Under the pieces are notes generated by a model. That model was not told the DNA's origin and did not search any database. It saw nothing but the letters and a program-made list of their open reading frames with translations. A DNA stretch of 40,490 nucleotides from Cytophagales bacterium (GTDB lineage Bacteria > Bacteroidota > Bacteroidia > Cytophagales > CCMP332), in assembly GCA_028279065.1 (NCBI GenBank), contig JANQSY010000033.1:1-40490 (forward strand), in the 5' to 3' direction. The position numbers and the translations under genes were made by a program. This document shows, piece after piece, positions 8,413 through 16,797 of the stretch. Every line of letters starts with the position of its first letter. Within the stretch, counting starts at the first letter, position 1.

Positions 8413-8428
8413 TGTTCCACGTGGAACC
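8413..8428. promoter_or_regulatory. parS: parS-like ParB-binding site 2
   Basis: TGTTCCACGTGGAACC repeats the same 15-nt core exactly 25 bp after site 1, again with the full 14-bp palindrome (8414-8427). It ends seven bases before the mnmG start codon, so bound ParB could also affect mnmG transcription or initiation. Confidence 0.8.
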
Positions 8429-8435
8429 AATCAAC

Positions 8436-10298
8436 ATGTTCGATAAATACAACATAATCGTGGTTGGCGGTGGCCATGCAGGCTGCGAAGCATCCTATGC
8501 TGCAGGAAAGCTTGGATCTAAGGTTTTATTGATCACCATGAACATGAACTCCATCGCACAGATGTCCTGCAATCCCGCTATGGGCGGGGTGGCAAAAGGC
8601 CAAATACTAAGAGAGATCGACGCCTTGGGTGGAATGTCTGGCATCATTAGTGATCTGTCAACCATTCAGTTCAGGATGTTGAACAGATCAAAAGGACCAG
8701 CAATGTGGAGCCCAAGAACTCAAAACGACAGGGCCTTGTTTGCCACAAAATGGCGTGAAGCCCTTGAATCGAATCCAAATGTTGATATCTGGCAAGATAT
8801 GGCTGTGGGATTATTGGAAAAAAATGGAAAGGTCCTGGGGGTAAAAACTTCACTGGGACTTGAAATAAATGCAGATTCCGTCATTCTCACCAGCGGAACC
8901 TTTCTGAATGGGGTAATACACATAGGAGAAAAAAACTTTGGTGGGGGTAGAGCAGGCGAGAGGGCTTCTGTTGGAATTACTGAAGATCTCGTTCGACTGG
9001 GTTTTGAGTCGGGACGTATGAAAACCGGAACACCCCCAAGGGTTGATGGGAGAAGCCTGGATTACGGGGTTATGGAAGAACAAAAAGGAGACAGCGTACC
9101 CGGAAAGTTCTCCTTTTCAAACACTATCGCAGTAAAGGACCAAAGGAGCTGCCATATCACATATACAAATGAGGCGGTTCATGACATCCTGAGAACCGGT
9201 TTCGACAAATCACCCATGTTCAATGGACGGATCCAGGGAATAGGACCAAGATATTGCCCCTCAATCGAGGATAAGATCGATCGGTTTGCTGAAAGGCCAA
9301 GACACCAGATCTTCGTTGAACCTGAGGGCTGGAATACCATAGAGGTTTATGTAAATGGATTTTCAACATCCTTGCCCGAAGATGTGCAGTTTGAGGCTAT
9401 AAGGAAGGTCAAGGGTTTTGAGAAAGCCAAAATGTTCCGGCCTGGTTATGCTATTGAATATGACTACTTTCCTCCATTACAGCTGAGCACTTCAATGGAG
9501 ACCAAGTTGATCGAGAATCTTTTTTTTGCCGGCCAGATAAACGGAACAACAGGGTATGAGGAGGCTGCCTGCCAAGGATTAATGGCTGGGATAAATGCCC
9601 ATCAAAAGCTGAATAATAAAGAATCTTTCAAATTGAACAGGTCTGAGGCATACATAGGAGTGCTAATTGACGACCTGGTTCATAAAGGGACGGATGAGCC
9701 CTACCGGATGTTTACCTCAAGGGCAGAGTACCGTTTGCTGTTAAGGCAGGATAACGCGGATCTGCGATTGACCAAGAAGTCTTTTGAGCTTGGCCTTGCC
9801 GACAAAGAAAGAATGGAAACGGTAAATAAAAAGGAAGAAGACCTTGAAAAACTCCTTTCAAACTTGAAGAAGGAAAAGCTCAACCCAGAGCAAGCCAACC
9901 CTATTCTTACTTCCCTGGGTACATCTGAGATCAAGGAGAAGTCCTCTTTTCAAAAATTGATCAAAAGACCCGAAGTAAGCCTGACTGATCTGAAAAAGGA
10001 ACTCGAGAGTTCACACACCTTTTTACAGAATGCAGAGATCGACACCCTAGAACAGGCAGAGATACTAACCAAATACGATACTTACCTTGAAAAGGAAAGA
10101 CTTATGGCTGAAAAGCTCCAGAACATGGAGGAAAAAACCCTGCCTGAAGGGTTTGATTATCAAAAATTAGTTTCACTTTCAAATGAAGCCAGAGAAAAAC
10201 TACACTCAATAAGACCTCAGACCCTGGGGCAGGCTTCAAGAATCTCAGGCGTTTCTCCAGCTGACCTTTCGGTACTAATGGTTTACCTAAAAAAATGA
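8436..10298 (+). CDS. mnmG: tRNA uridine-34 5-carboxymethylaminomethyl modification enzyme MnmG (GidA)
   Basis: A 620-residue FAD protein that works with MnmE to install cmnm5 at the wobble uridine of several tRNAs, using methylene-tetrahydrofolate. I chose ATG 8436 (MFDKYNIIVVGGG); the in-frame TTG at 8406 would start inside the second parS site. Visible features are the dinucleotide-binding loop GGGHAG (residues 11-16), the Cys-containing MSCNPAMGG loop, GTFLNG, GGGRAGERAS, the second conserved Cys in PRYCPSIEDK, the TSRAEYRLLLRQDNAD segment, and the C-terminal helical domain ending LGQASRISGVSPADLSVLMVYL that binds MnmE and tRNA. Full length and all landmarks are present. The gene is preceded by two parS sites, fitting the frequent origin-proximal position of gidA in bacteria. 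It overlaps the next gene by 4 bp (ATGA). Confidence 0.97.
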   Translation: MFDKYNIIVVGGGHAGCEASYAAGKLGSKVLLITMNMNSIAQMSCNPAMGGVAKGQILREIDALGGMSGIISDLSTIQFRMLNRSKGPAMWSPRTQNDRALFATKWREALESNPNVDIWQDMAVGLLEKNGKVLGVKTSLGLEINADSVILTSGTFLNGVIHIGEKNFGGGRAGERASVGITEDLVRLGFESGRMKTGTPPRVDGRSLDYGVMEEQKGDSVPGKFSFSNTIAVKDQRSCHITYTNEAVHDILRTGFDKSPMFNGRIQGIGPRYCPSIEDKIDRFAERPRHQIFVEPEGWNTIEVYVNGFSTSLPEDVQFEAIRKVKGFEKAKMFRPGYAIEYDYFPPLQLSTSMETKLIENLFFAGQINGTTGYEEAACQGLMAGINAHQKLNNKESFKLNRSEAYIGVLIDDLVHKGTDEPYRMFTSRAEYRLLLRQDNADLRLTKKSFELGLADKERMETVNKKEEDLEKLLSNLKKEKLNPEQANPILTSLGTSEIKEKSSFQKLIKRPEVSLTDLKKELESSHTFLQNAEIDTLEQAEILTKYDTYLEKERLMAEKLQNMEEKTLPEGFDYQKLVSLSNEAREKLHSIRPQTLGQASRISGVSPADLSVLMVYLKK

Positions 10299-11866
10299 TC
10301 AGGCTTCTTATGGTTTTCGTGGTGGTCCAGATTCTTATCTCTGGATGTGCTAGTCAAAAACCTCCTTCTGGTGGTCCCAAGGATAAAGACCCGCCTTTGG
10401 TAACGATCGCAATACCGAAACATCAAAGCACAAACTATCGGGGTAAGCAAATTCGGCTGGTGTTTGATGAGGTCATCGATGTGAGCAATCTTAGCCAGGA
10501 GCTGATCATTTCCCCTGATCCGGAATTCGAATATAAAGAGCGGGTAAGAGCTAAATCTTTGATAATCAACCTAATAGACACATTAAAGGAAAACACAACC
10601 TATACTTTCAACTTTGGTGAAGCAATAAGGGATGTCACTGAAAGAAACAGCCCTGAAAACCTAATACTCGCTTTCTCCACAGGCCCAATCCTTGATACCG
10701 CAAAAGTTATCGGGCACATCCTGAATCCTGAAGACAATAAGCCAGGAAAGAAGAATGTGGTTGTGGGGCTGTACAATTATTCAGACACTTTGGACCCGGC
10801 AAAGCACAAGCCCACCTATTATACCAAAGCTGAAAAGAATGGTGCCTTCCAGGTCCTCAACTTACCGGAAAGGGAATTTGTGATCTTCGGATTCTCAGAT
10901 AAAAACCAAAACAAGCTTTTCGAGCCCAAGACCGAAAAACTGGCATTTCTTTCATCGAAGGTTACTGCTACAAACGATTCCATCCCTGTTCAGTTGTTTC
11001 TTGTTGATCAAGACTTTAGCCAACCGACAGTTCTGAGAACCATCTCAGGACAGAACAACTTTAAGGTCTCCTTTACGAAAGGTCTCGAAGGTTTTAAGCT
11101 AGATCAATCGGAAATTCCCTTCACCTTTTCAGATCAAATGAAAAGCGTGGTTCTATTCCCCGAAACAAAAGACTCAACCCTTATAGGGTTCTCCTTTTCG
11201 GACAGCCTCGGGATCGAATCCGACTCCTCCATATATGTCTATTTGACCGAGGATGCCAAGCCTTATGAGGGTGCGCAGGCCTTGACAAGCGACTTAAAAG
11301 ACAATTCCAAACTGAACACGGGGGACAGCATCCAAATATCTTCATCCATCCCCTCAAGAGTTAATCATCTTGATTCCGCACTTTTTATACTCAATGAAGA
11401 TACAATGATGTTCAAGAAGAACTTTAACGAACTCCATGGTTTCCCCTGGTATTTTTCTCTGGAAAAGGGGGTGAACAATTTTGGCTTCATTTTCCCGAAG
11501 GGAAGTTTTATAAGCGTCCTGGGTGACACGTTGCCCGGGGCTAAATTTCATTTCTTCGCTAAAAAGCCAGAAAACTTTGGTCAGCTGGAAGGAACGGTCA
11601 ATACTGAAGAGGAATGTTACATTCTGGAGGTATTAAACTCTCAATATCAGGTAGTTGCAAGAAGACACAATCCTGAAAAATTTGTTTTCCGAGGACTGGA
11701 TCCCGGAAAGTACATTCTCAGATCTTTGATCGATAAGAACTGTAACGGAAAATGGGATAAAGGAAATTATACAGAAGGGATTGAGCCCGAAGGTTTTGTT
11801 TTTTACGAAGAAGAGCTTCAACTAAAGGCGAACTGGATCCAACAGGATAAGGTTGTGGAATTCTGA
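10295..11866 (+). CDS. Lipoprotein with N-terminal Ig-like (SbsA/Big_5-type) domain
   Basis: A 523-residue lipoprotein, lipobox ISGC with Cys18. The mature start is Pro/Gly/Lys-rich (QKPPSGGPKDKDPP), followed by a region around residues 40-130 typical of bacterial Ig-like Big_5 domains (IRLVFDEVIDVSNL... NTTYTFNFGEAIRD... FSTGP). A second beta-sandwich or carboxypeptidase-regulatory-like part follows near residues 140-210 with the pattern NGAFQVLNLP, and the C-terminus has a similar region with FRGLDPGKYILRSLIDKNCNGKWDKGNY. Such proteins are common, uncharacterised envelope lipoproteins in Bacteroidota. Its ATGA overlap with mnmG implies co-transcription with a tRNA-modification gene, which does not by itself explain the role. 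Function unknown. Confidence 0.8.
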   Translation: MIRLLMVFVVVQILISGCASQKPPSGGPKDKDPPLVTIAIPKHQSTNYRGKQIRLVFDEVIDVSNLSQELIISPDPEFEYKERVRAKSLIINLIDTLKENTTYTFNFGEAIRDVTERNSPENLILAFSTGPILDTAKVIGHILNPEDNKPGKKNVVVGLYNYSDTLDPAKHKPTYYTKAEKNGAFQVLNLPEREFVIFGFSDKNQNKLFEPKTEKLAFLSSKVTATNDSIPVQLFLVDQDFSQPTVLRTISGQNNFKVSFTKGLEGFKLDQSEIPFTFSDQMKSVVLFPETKDSTLIGFSFSDSLGIESDSSIYVYLTEDAKPYEGAQALTSDLKDNSKLNTGDSIQISSSIPSRVNHLDSALFILNEDTMMFKKNFNELHGFPWYFSLEKGVNNFGFIFPKGSFISVLGDTLPGAKFHFFAKKPENFGQLEGTVNTEEECYILEVLNSQYQVVARRHNPEKFVFRGLDPGKYILRSLIDKNCNGKWDKGNYTEGIEPEGFVFYEEELQLKANWIQQDKVVEF

Positions 11867-12226
11867 AACTATTGTTGATAGCTGGGGTTTTGCTTGTTGA
11901 CAGATGAGAAGTCAAGTCAGACAAGAGGCCTAACCCGGTCCGGTTATTGATAAGTAATTACTTATCGATTCGTTATAGAATGAAAATCAACATCGGAAGG
12001 GAATTCAGTTTTTCCAATTGATGTTATCCCCATGTTTCGCTTTCTGTGTTAATTCGCTGATTGTCAAAAGCAAGTTGGGGGTTTTGGCTGTTGATAAGGC
12101 AAAGAGATATAGGCTTTAAAAACGTTTGGATTTTGCAAGAACTATTTTTCCAATTTTTCCACTTTCCAACACTATTATAATATTAGTAGTACTTATTTAT
12201 TAATTATTAATACCATTAATTACCAT
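11867..12226. other. 360-bp non-coding region, candidate replication origin
   Basis: This is the longest non-coding stretch of the window. It holds a 24-bp near-perfect palindrome (11946-11969) and 9-mers one mismatch away from the DnaA box TTATCCACA: TTATCCCCA at 12024-12032 and TGTTGATAA (reverse orientation) at 12089-12097; a third, TGTGGAGAA, is at 12234-12242 just inside the next gene. The last 56 bp before the TPR gene (12171-12226) are about 86% A+T, like an unwinding element. The parS pair is 3.5 kb away. None of this proves an origin; it could equally be a long promoter/leader region. I see no small gene or RNA in it. Confidence 0.35.
11946..11969. repeat. 24-bp near-perfect palindrome
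   Basis: The inner 18 bp GATAAGTAATTACTTATC (11949-11966) are a perfect palindrome; two further base pairs match on each side across one mismatch (11948/11967). It is A/T-rich without a T-tract, so it is a better protein-binding site than terminator. Confidence 0.8.
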
Positions 12227-14044
12227 ATGGAACTGTGGAGAAAGACCTTGTTCTTTCTTCTTGCATTGATCATTCCTTCAATGATGATGGGTCAAAATAC
12301 CAATCGTGAATTGGGGGAGGAGTATTATCAAAAAGGAGATTACGAAAAAGCCCTGGTTTATTATGAAAAGTATCTTAAGTCCGGGAATTCTGTTCAGCCC
12401 ATTTATGACCACTATTATCAATGCCTGATCGGCTTGAACGAATATGAAAAGGCAGAAAAAAAGCTCCGATCCTTTCGAAAGGAGCAACCCCTAAACTGGG
12501 AGTACAGCATTGACCTGATGCTGATTTATAGACAAAAGGGGGAAAAGAAAAAATATGACAAGGAGAGGGGGGAATTGTTTTCCAATGTTGGGAGCGAACA
12601 GCTTTGGACCGAAACCTCTGCACGGCATATGGTGAAGAGGAAGGAATATGATATGGCAGAAGAGTTATTTCTGTATTCCAGAAAAACGCTTGGAAGCCCC
12701 ACTATTTACTCGCAAAACCTGATCTCCCTGTTCCAATTCTCTGGTAAAAAGCTCAAAATGGTAGATGAAGGGTTAAACCTTCTGTTCTATGCCCCAGGGT
12801 ACCTCAAATATGTAGAGGATCAGTTTCAGGATTATATAACAGACCAAGAAGTTTCTACTCACCTGGAAAGCCAACTTATCGGTCAGCTACAAAAGGACCC
12901 CGGATCCGTGGTTTTTTCAAAGCTGCTGGTGTGGTTCTATGTCCAGAAAAAGGATTTTAAATCAGCTTTTGTCCAGGCGAGATCGATTGATAAAAGGATG
13001 AAACTTCAAGGAAAGGATCTCATGGACCTTGGCGAGATCATTTATGATAATAAGGAATACAAAGCTGCCATTGAATTGTACGGATATGTGGCAAGGGAAT
13101 ACGAGGCATCAGGACTTTATCCGGAGGCAAAAAGAATGGAGATAACATGTCGGGAAGAACTGGCCACAAGCACCTTTCCTGTCGATACGACGCAGATCAG
13201 GATCGTGATAAAAGAATACCAGACATACCTAAGCCGGGTAGGGAAAAGAAGAGGGGCAGCTGAAGCATACAGAAGGATGGCTCTTCTGCATGCTTTTCAA
13301 CTTTCTGAATATGATGAGGCAATTACCCTGTTGGATGATGCTCTCCTTGTTCCCAGGTCAGCCAGGTCCTTTTCAGGTCAATGCAAACTGGATATGGGAG
13401 ACATCTATCTGCTAAAAGGCGAGCCATGGGAGGCGAAGATCCTATATGCCCAAGTGGAAAAATCATATAAAGACCAACCCCTGGGTCATGAAGGAAAATT
13501 CAAACTGGCAAAAGTGTATTACTATTCCGGAGATTTTGATCTGGCAAAGGCCAACCTGGATATACTGAAAAGAGCAACCACAAGGCAAATTGCAAACGAC
13601 GCCCTGGACCTCAGTCTGCTGATCTCAGACAATTCTGCTCTTGATACCTCTTACGATGCCCTGACAGAGTTTGCATCTCTTGACCTCCTTTATTTCAGCC
13701 AGCACTATACCCAGGCAAAAAATGGTTTCGAAGGATTCCTCGAAAACTATCCCAAGCACAGCCTTACGGACGAAACCTATTTCATGCTTGCCCTCATTGA
13801 GGAAAAAATGGGGGAATACAATCGGGCGATCTCATACCTTGATAGAATAATTAGGGACTATTATGATGACATATTAATGGATAATGCCCTGTTTCATAAG
13901 GCACTTATCTTGGACGAGAAGCTCAACGATAAGGATCAGGCCATGGAGGTGTATAAGACCATACTATTCGACCACCCGGGGAGTTTTTATGCAGAAGAAT
14001 CCAGAAGAAGATACCGCCAATTGCGCGGAGATAGCATCAATTGA
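12227..14044 (+). CDS. Tetratricopeptide-repeat protein, secreted/periplasmic
   Basis: A 605-residue protein with an N-terminal signal peptide (hydrophobic core FFLLALIIPSMMMG, likely cleaved before Gln). TPR-type helical pairs start at once (LGEEYYQKGDYEKALVYYEKYL, residues about 26-47) and recur throughout; the C-terminal half has clear repeats around AKVYYYSGDFDLAKANLDIL, FMLALIEEKMGEYNRAISYLDRI and ALILDEKLNDKDQAMEVYKTIL. Such proteins act as periplasmic scaffolds; the specific partner is unknown. The ATG at 12227 follows the AT-rich intergenic region. The stop codon directly abuts the stop of the convergent TerB-like gene with no base between. Confidence 0.8.
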   Translation: MELWRKTLFFLLALIIPSMMMGQNTNRELGEEYYQKGDYEKALVYYEKYLKSGNSVQPIYDHYYQCLIGLNEYEKAEKKLRSFRKEQPLNWEYSIDLMLIYRQKGEKKKYDKERGELFSNVGSEQLWTETSARHMVKRKEYDMAEELFLYSRKTLGSPTIYSQNLISLFQFSGKKLKMVDEGLNLLFYAPGYLKYVEDQFQDYITDQEVSTHLESQLIGQLQKDPGSVVFSKLLVWFYVQKKDFKSAFVQARSIDKRMKLQGKDLMDLGEIIYDNKEYKAAIELYGYVAREYEASGLYPEAKRMEITCREELATSTFPVDTTQIRIVIKEYQTYLSRVGKRRGAAEAYRRMALLHAFQLSEYDEAITLLDDALLVPRSARSFSGQCKLDMGDIYLLKGEPWEAKILYAQVEKSYKDQPLGHEGKFKLAKVYYYSGDFDLAKANLDILKRATTRQIANDALDLSLLISDNSALDTSYDALTEFASLDLLYFSQHYTQAKNGFEGFLENYPKHSLTDETYFMLALIEEKMGEYNRAISYLDRIIRDYYDDILMDNALFHKALILDEKLNDKDQAMEVYKTILFDHPGSFYAEESRRRYRQLRGDSIN

Positions 14045-14365
14045 TCACATCAGTTTGTTCAGGGAGCGCATCATGTTTTGTTCCTGAACAGAGAACTTAT
14101 TGTCCGCAAGAAAGATCTTCCTAAGCTCCTCCAATAAGGACGCCTTTTGCTCTTCGTTGGGATAATGCTCCTCCTTGTGTGCCATGATCAATTGGATCTG
14201 TTCATAGTCCGAAAGAGTCTCATGGATAGACTTAGCCTTTTTAAGGTTTTCCATCCCAACCTTCTCAGATATCAGTTCCAATTCGCTTTGGGTCAGGACT
14301 AGGTCAGCGGCTGCCGCGTAAAGGAAAAGGAAGGCCAAAAACTCATTTCTTTCTAAAGCTTCCAT
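14045..14365 (-). CDS. Small helical protein, TerB-like
   Basis: A 106-residue all-helical acidic protein with no signal peptide. The N-terminal helix FLAFLFLYAAAADLVLTQSELELI, followed by acidic helices and FLADNKFSVQEQNMMRSL near the end, resembles the TerB-like (tellurite resistance TerB) helical domain, in which an Asp/Glu-bearing helix repeat binds metal. The similarity is by eye and weak, so I would keep it as hypothetical. It is tail-to-tail with the TPR gene and follows, on the same strand, a tiny membrane-protein gene, with which it may form an operon. Confidence 0.65.
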   Translation of the reverse strand: MEALERNEFLAFLFLYAAAADLVLTQSELELISEKVGMENLKKAKSIHETLSDYEQIQLIMAHKEEHYPNEEQKASLLEELRKIFLADNKFSVQEQNMMRSLNKLM

Positions 14366-14408
14366 TGAGAAGTATTTGTGTCAAAAATAGAGGAATAATA
14401 ACAGGCTC

Positions 14409-14546
14409 TTAATCATATTTCTCTAATATTTCCTTTTTCTTTTCCCAAGGTGGGGTAGTTCTTCTGTACATATCATAAGCGAGAAGTATGACAGCCAGAA
14501 TAAACAATGCGGAAACGAAAAGGAAGATTTTCTTTTTTCTGTCCAA
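14409..14546 (-). CDS. Small single-pass membrane protein, 45 aa
   Basis: A short open frame found by reading the gap between two larger genes. From a TTG at 14546 it encodes MDRKKK, then one clear transmembrane helix (IFLFVSALFILAVILLAYDMY), then a charged tail (RRTTPPWEKKKEILEKYD) ending at a TAA. Positive charges at the N-terminus and the RR after the helix fit a membrane protein, and the TTPPW-plus-lysines tail resembles short proteins I have seen in Flavobacteria-type genomes. No ATG exists in the frame, so the start is uncertain; the frame is open upstream for another 15 codons. It lies 43 bp upstream of the TerB-like gene. Function unknown. Confidence 0.6.
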   Translation of the reverse strand: MDRKKKIFLFVSALFILAVILLAYDMYRRTTPPWEKKKEILEKYD

Positions 14547-14611
14547 AACTTGATATTCCAGGAGTCCAAAATTCGGATATTTCGTCCATTAAATCAGAAA
14601 CAAAGGTTTAG

Positions 14612-16063
14612 ATGGAAAACCGATTCGAAAGCATAAACGACCCGGAAGAATTCAGATCAAAAGGCAGGGAACTGATCGATCTGATCTCGGATGAAATGAA
14701 AAAGATGCACTCCGGAAAGGAAAAGACCCTTTCCAATCCCGATCTGGAGATCATAAAAGAAAAGTATCTAAACATCCTAAGAGAAGGAAGCGCAATGGAT
14801 TTAAGTGGAGTTCAAGAGGAACTTTTCAGTTCTTCTATCCATCTACACGATCCAAAATATATGGGCCACCAGGTTCCCCCACCATATGCCGATAATATGT
14901 TGTTGGATTGGGCGACCGCTTTTCTGAATAACGGGACGGCTGTTTCGGAAATGGGTCAGTTTGGGGTAAGCCTTGAGCAGGCAGTAATACAATTCCTCAC
15001 TGAAAAATTCGGATGGAAAAACGGAGGAGGGGCAATGACCTCCGGCGGAAGCCTTGGAAACCTGACCGCGATGTTGGCAATGAGGCAAAGGATGAGTGGC
15101 GGAAAAACTTGGAATGAAGGAGGAAGTGATTTTGCAATCCTGGTTTCTGAAGAATCGCACTATAGCGTGGCGAGGGCGGCAAAGATTATGGGTTGGGGAG
15201 AAAGGGGCCTTGTTTCAGTATCCTGCAGCGGACACAAGATAGACCCCGCGGGCCTTCAAGAAGCTTACACAAAAGCGGTGAACGCAGGTAAAAAGGTTAT
15301 TGGGGTTGTTGCAAATAGTTGCTCAACCTCACTGGGAACCTTTGATGATGTTGAAGAATTGGCTGGGTTCGCCCAAGAAAAAAAGATCTGGCTTCATGTG
15401 GATGCAGCTCATGGTGGCCCGATGATCTTTTCTCCAAAACATAGATCCAGACTGAAGGGAATTGAAATGGCCGATAGCCTGGTCTTTGATTTTCACAAAC
15501 TGCTCCACACACCCTCGTTAGTAACAGCTGTGATCTTCAAGGAAAAAGAGGATTCCTATTTGGCGTTTGACCAAGAGGCAAAATATCTGTGGAGAGACGA
15601 CCTCAACGAATTTGATTTTGAGATCGGAAAAAGAACCCTTGAGTGTACCAGGGACATAATGGGCGTGAAAGCATTCTCTTCATTAGCCATTCGTGGAGCT
15701 GGTTTTCTTGAGGAGCACATCGATCACCTGATGGATATCACCAAGGAATTCGAAGAGTTGGTCCTTGGAGCCCCGGATTTTGAACTTGCCATAGAGCCCG
15801 AAACCAACATCATTGTTTATAGATTCATTGGACAAGCGCAGGACAGGGAATTCTGGATTTCAAACCAGAGCATGTTGAGGAATAAGGTCGTTGAGGATGG
15901 CACTTTCTACCTTGTAAAGACCCAGATCAAGGGAGACGATTGGCTTCGGTCAACTCTAATGAACCCAAGAACTGATCGAGCCACCATCATTAAATTATTA
16001 GAAAAAATAAGGGAACTGGCAGCCTCACTCCAACCTAAAACCTCCAACCCACACCCAGATTGA
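14612..16063 (+). CDS. Pyridoxal-phosphate-dependent group II decarboxylase
   Basis: A 483-residue PLP enzyme of the group II decarboxylase family (glutamate, aromatic amino acid and diaminobutyrate decarboxylases). Landmarks in order: HLHDPKYMGHQVPPP near residue 80, the GGAMTSGGSLGNLTAM cofactor loop near 130-150, ESHYSVARAAKIMG, HVDAAHGGP with the PLP-nitrogen Asp, and the Schiff-base lysine Lys296 in DFHKLLHTP, where many relatives have a DPHKW context. Substrate cannot be read from these motifs; the L-2,4-diaminobutyrate/aromatic branch is the closest by feel. It makes an amine plus CO2 in the cytoplasm. Its 3' end overlaps the convergent barrel gene by 29 bp. Confidence 0.88.
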   Translation: MENRFESINDPEEFRSKGRELIDLISDEMKKMHSGKEKTLSNPDLEIIKEKYLNILREGSAMDLSGVQEELFSSSIHLHDPKYMGHQVPPPYADNMLLDWATAFLNNGTAVSEMGQFGVSLEQAVIQFLTEKFGWKNGGGAMTSGGSLGNLTAMLAMRQRMSGGKTWNEGGSDFAILVSEESHYSVARAAKIMGWGERGLVSVSCSGHKIDPAGLQEAYTKAVNAGKKVIGVVANSCSTSLGTFDDVEELAGFAQEKKIWLHVDAAHGGPMIFSPKHRSRLKGIEMADSLVFDFHKLLHTPSLVTAVIFKEKEDSYLAFDQEAKYLWRDDLNEFDFEIGKRTLECTRDIMGVKAFSSLAIRGAGFLEEHIDHLMDITKEFEELVLGAPDFELAIEPETNIIVYRFIGQAQDREFWISNQSMLRNKVVEDGTFYLVKTQIKGDDWLRSTLMNPRTDRATIIKLLEKIRELAASLQPKTSNPHPD

Positions 16064-16748
16064 CATCAAGGTAGCTTATTTCACTATGGTATCGGTATTT
16101 GTTGAAGTCATTAGCCTGTCCACTTGGAACCTTTGCACTCCTGAAGTACGTGGGGGAACCAAAATTATACCCCGCCCGGATCGATAGATAAGTGTTGTCG
16201 ACCACCCCGCCAGAACTGGAGATCAACCCCAGTCCGATATCAGCACCCAGCCCAACTCCTGCCACCATAGACCAGCCATGGGACACCATCGTTCCTGCTT
16301 CTTCGACCTCAACTGTAGCTGAGACATCGGAGAAAAAATTATCAAAGCCAAGTCGGAACTCTGTATATGTTGAAAAAAACTCGGTTCGAACGAGGTTGTA
16401 CCTGGCAAGACCCCGAACATGCCAGAAGCAATCCTCTTCATAAACCGGGACCGGTCCGTCTTGGGTCATGAGATCATACTCCGCCTTGTAATACATGGCC
16501 ACACCCAATTCTACCCCCAAAGCCCATCTGGACTGAGTTGTCCTCAGGTAATTGATTCCAAACCCCGTGGGGATCGCACCATCCAGGATTCTGGCAAATT
16601 CACCTGTTGGAGAATACATATCAATGTTAAACCCGATCTGGTTCCTGGCAGAAATGGGGTTTACCAGTGATTTGTCGACCGCTTCCTGGGCAAAGGAATA
16701 TTGGATAAAGAGGAATAGGAAAGGAGTGGTGAGTAATGTTCTTTTCAT
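16035..16748 (-). CDS. Outer-membrane beta-barrel protein
   Basis: A 237-residue protein with a signal peptide (MKRTLLTTPFLFLFIQYSFAQ, cleavage about after Ala20). The rest alternates polar and aromatic residues in strands such as RWALGVELGVAMYYKAEY, FSTYTEFRLGFDNFF and TYLSIRAGYNFGSP, and it ends in GVGWRF with a terminal Phe, the usual Bam recognition signature. Size suggests an 8-stranded barrel. No enzymatic motif is seen; it may be structural or a receptor of unknown ligand. It lies 49 bp downstream of the tRNA-Gly gene on the same strand and overlaps the decarboxylase gene tail by 29 bp. Confidence 0.78.
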   Translation of the reverse strand: MKRTLLTTPFLFLFIQYSFAQEAVDKSLVNPISARNQIGFNIDMYSPTGEFARILDGAIPTGFGINYLRTTQSRWALGVELGVAMYYKAEYDLMTQDGPVPVYEEDCFWHVRGLARYNLVRTEFFSTYTEFRLGFDNFFSDVSATVEVEEAGTMVSHGWSMVAGVGLGADIGLGLISSSGGVVDNTYLSIRAGYNFGSPTYFRSAKVPSGQANDFNKYRYHSEISYLDVNLGVGWRF

Positions 16749-16797
16749 AAAAAGGCGTATTTCCTGATTTCAAGCAAAAACCGAACCAAGGCCGTTG

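Noticed and set aside
8388-8428. The CACGTG palindromes as an intrinsic terminator of ybeY
   Set aside because: Two identical exact parS cores at 25-bp spacing are better explained as ParB sites; each lacks a loop and no T-tract follows the second.
14366-14408. Other small genes in the 14366-14611 gap
   Set aside because: Apart from the 45-residue frame, no reading frame longer than about 20 codons with a plausible start was seen.
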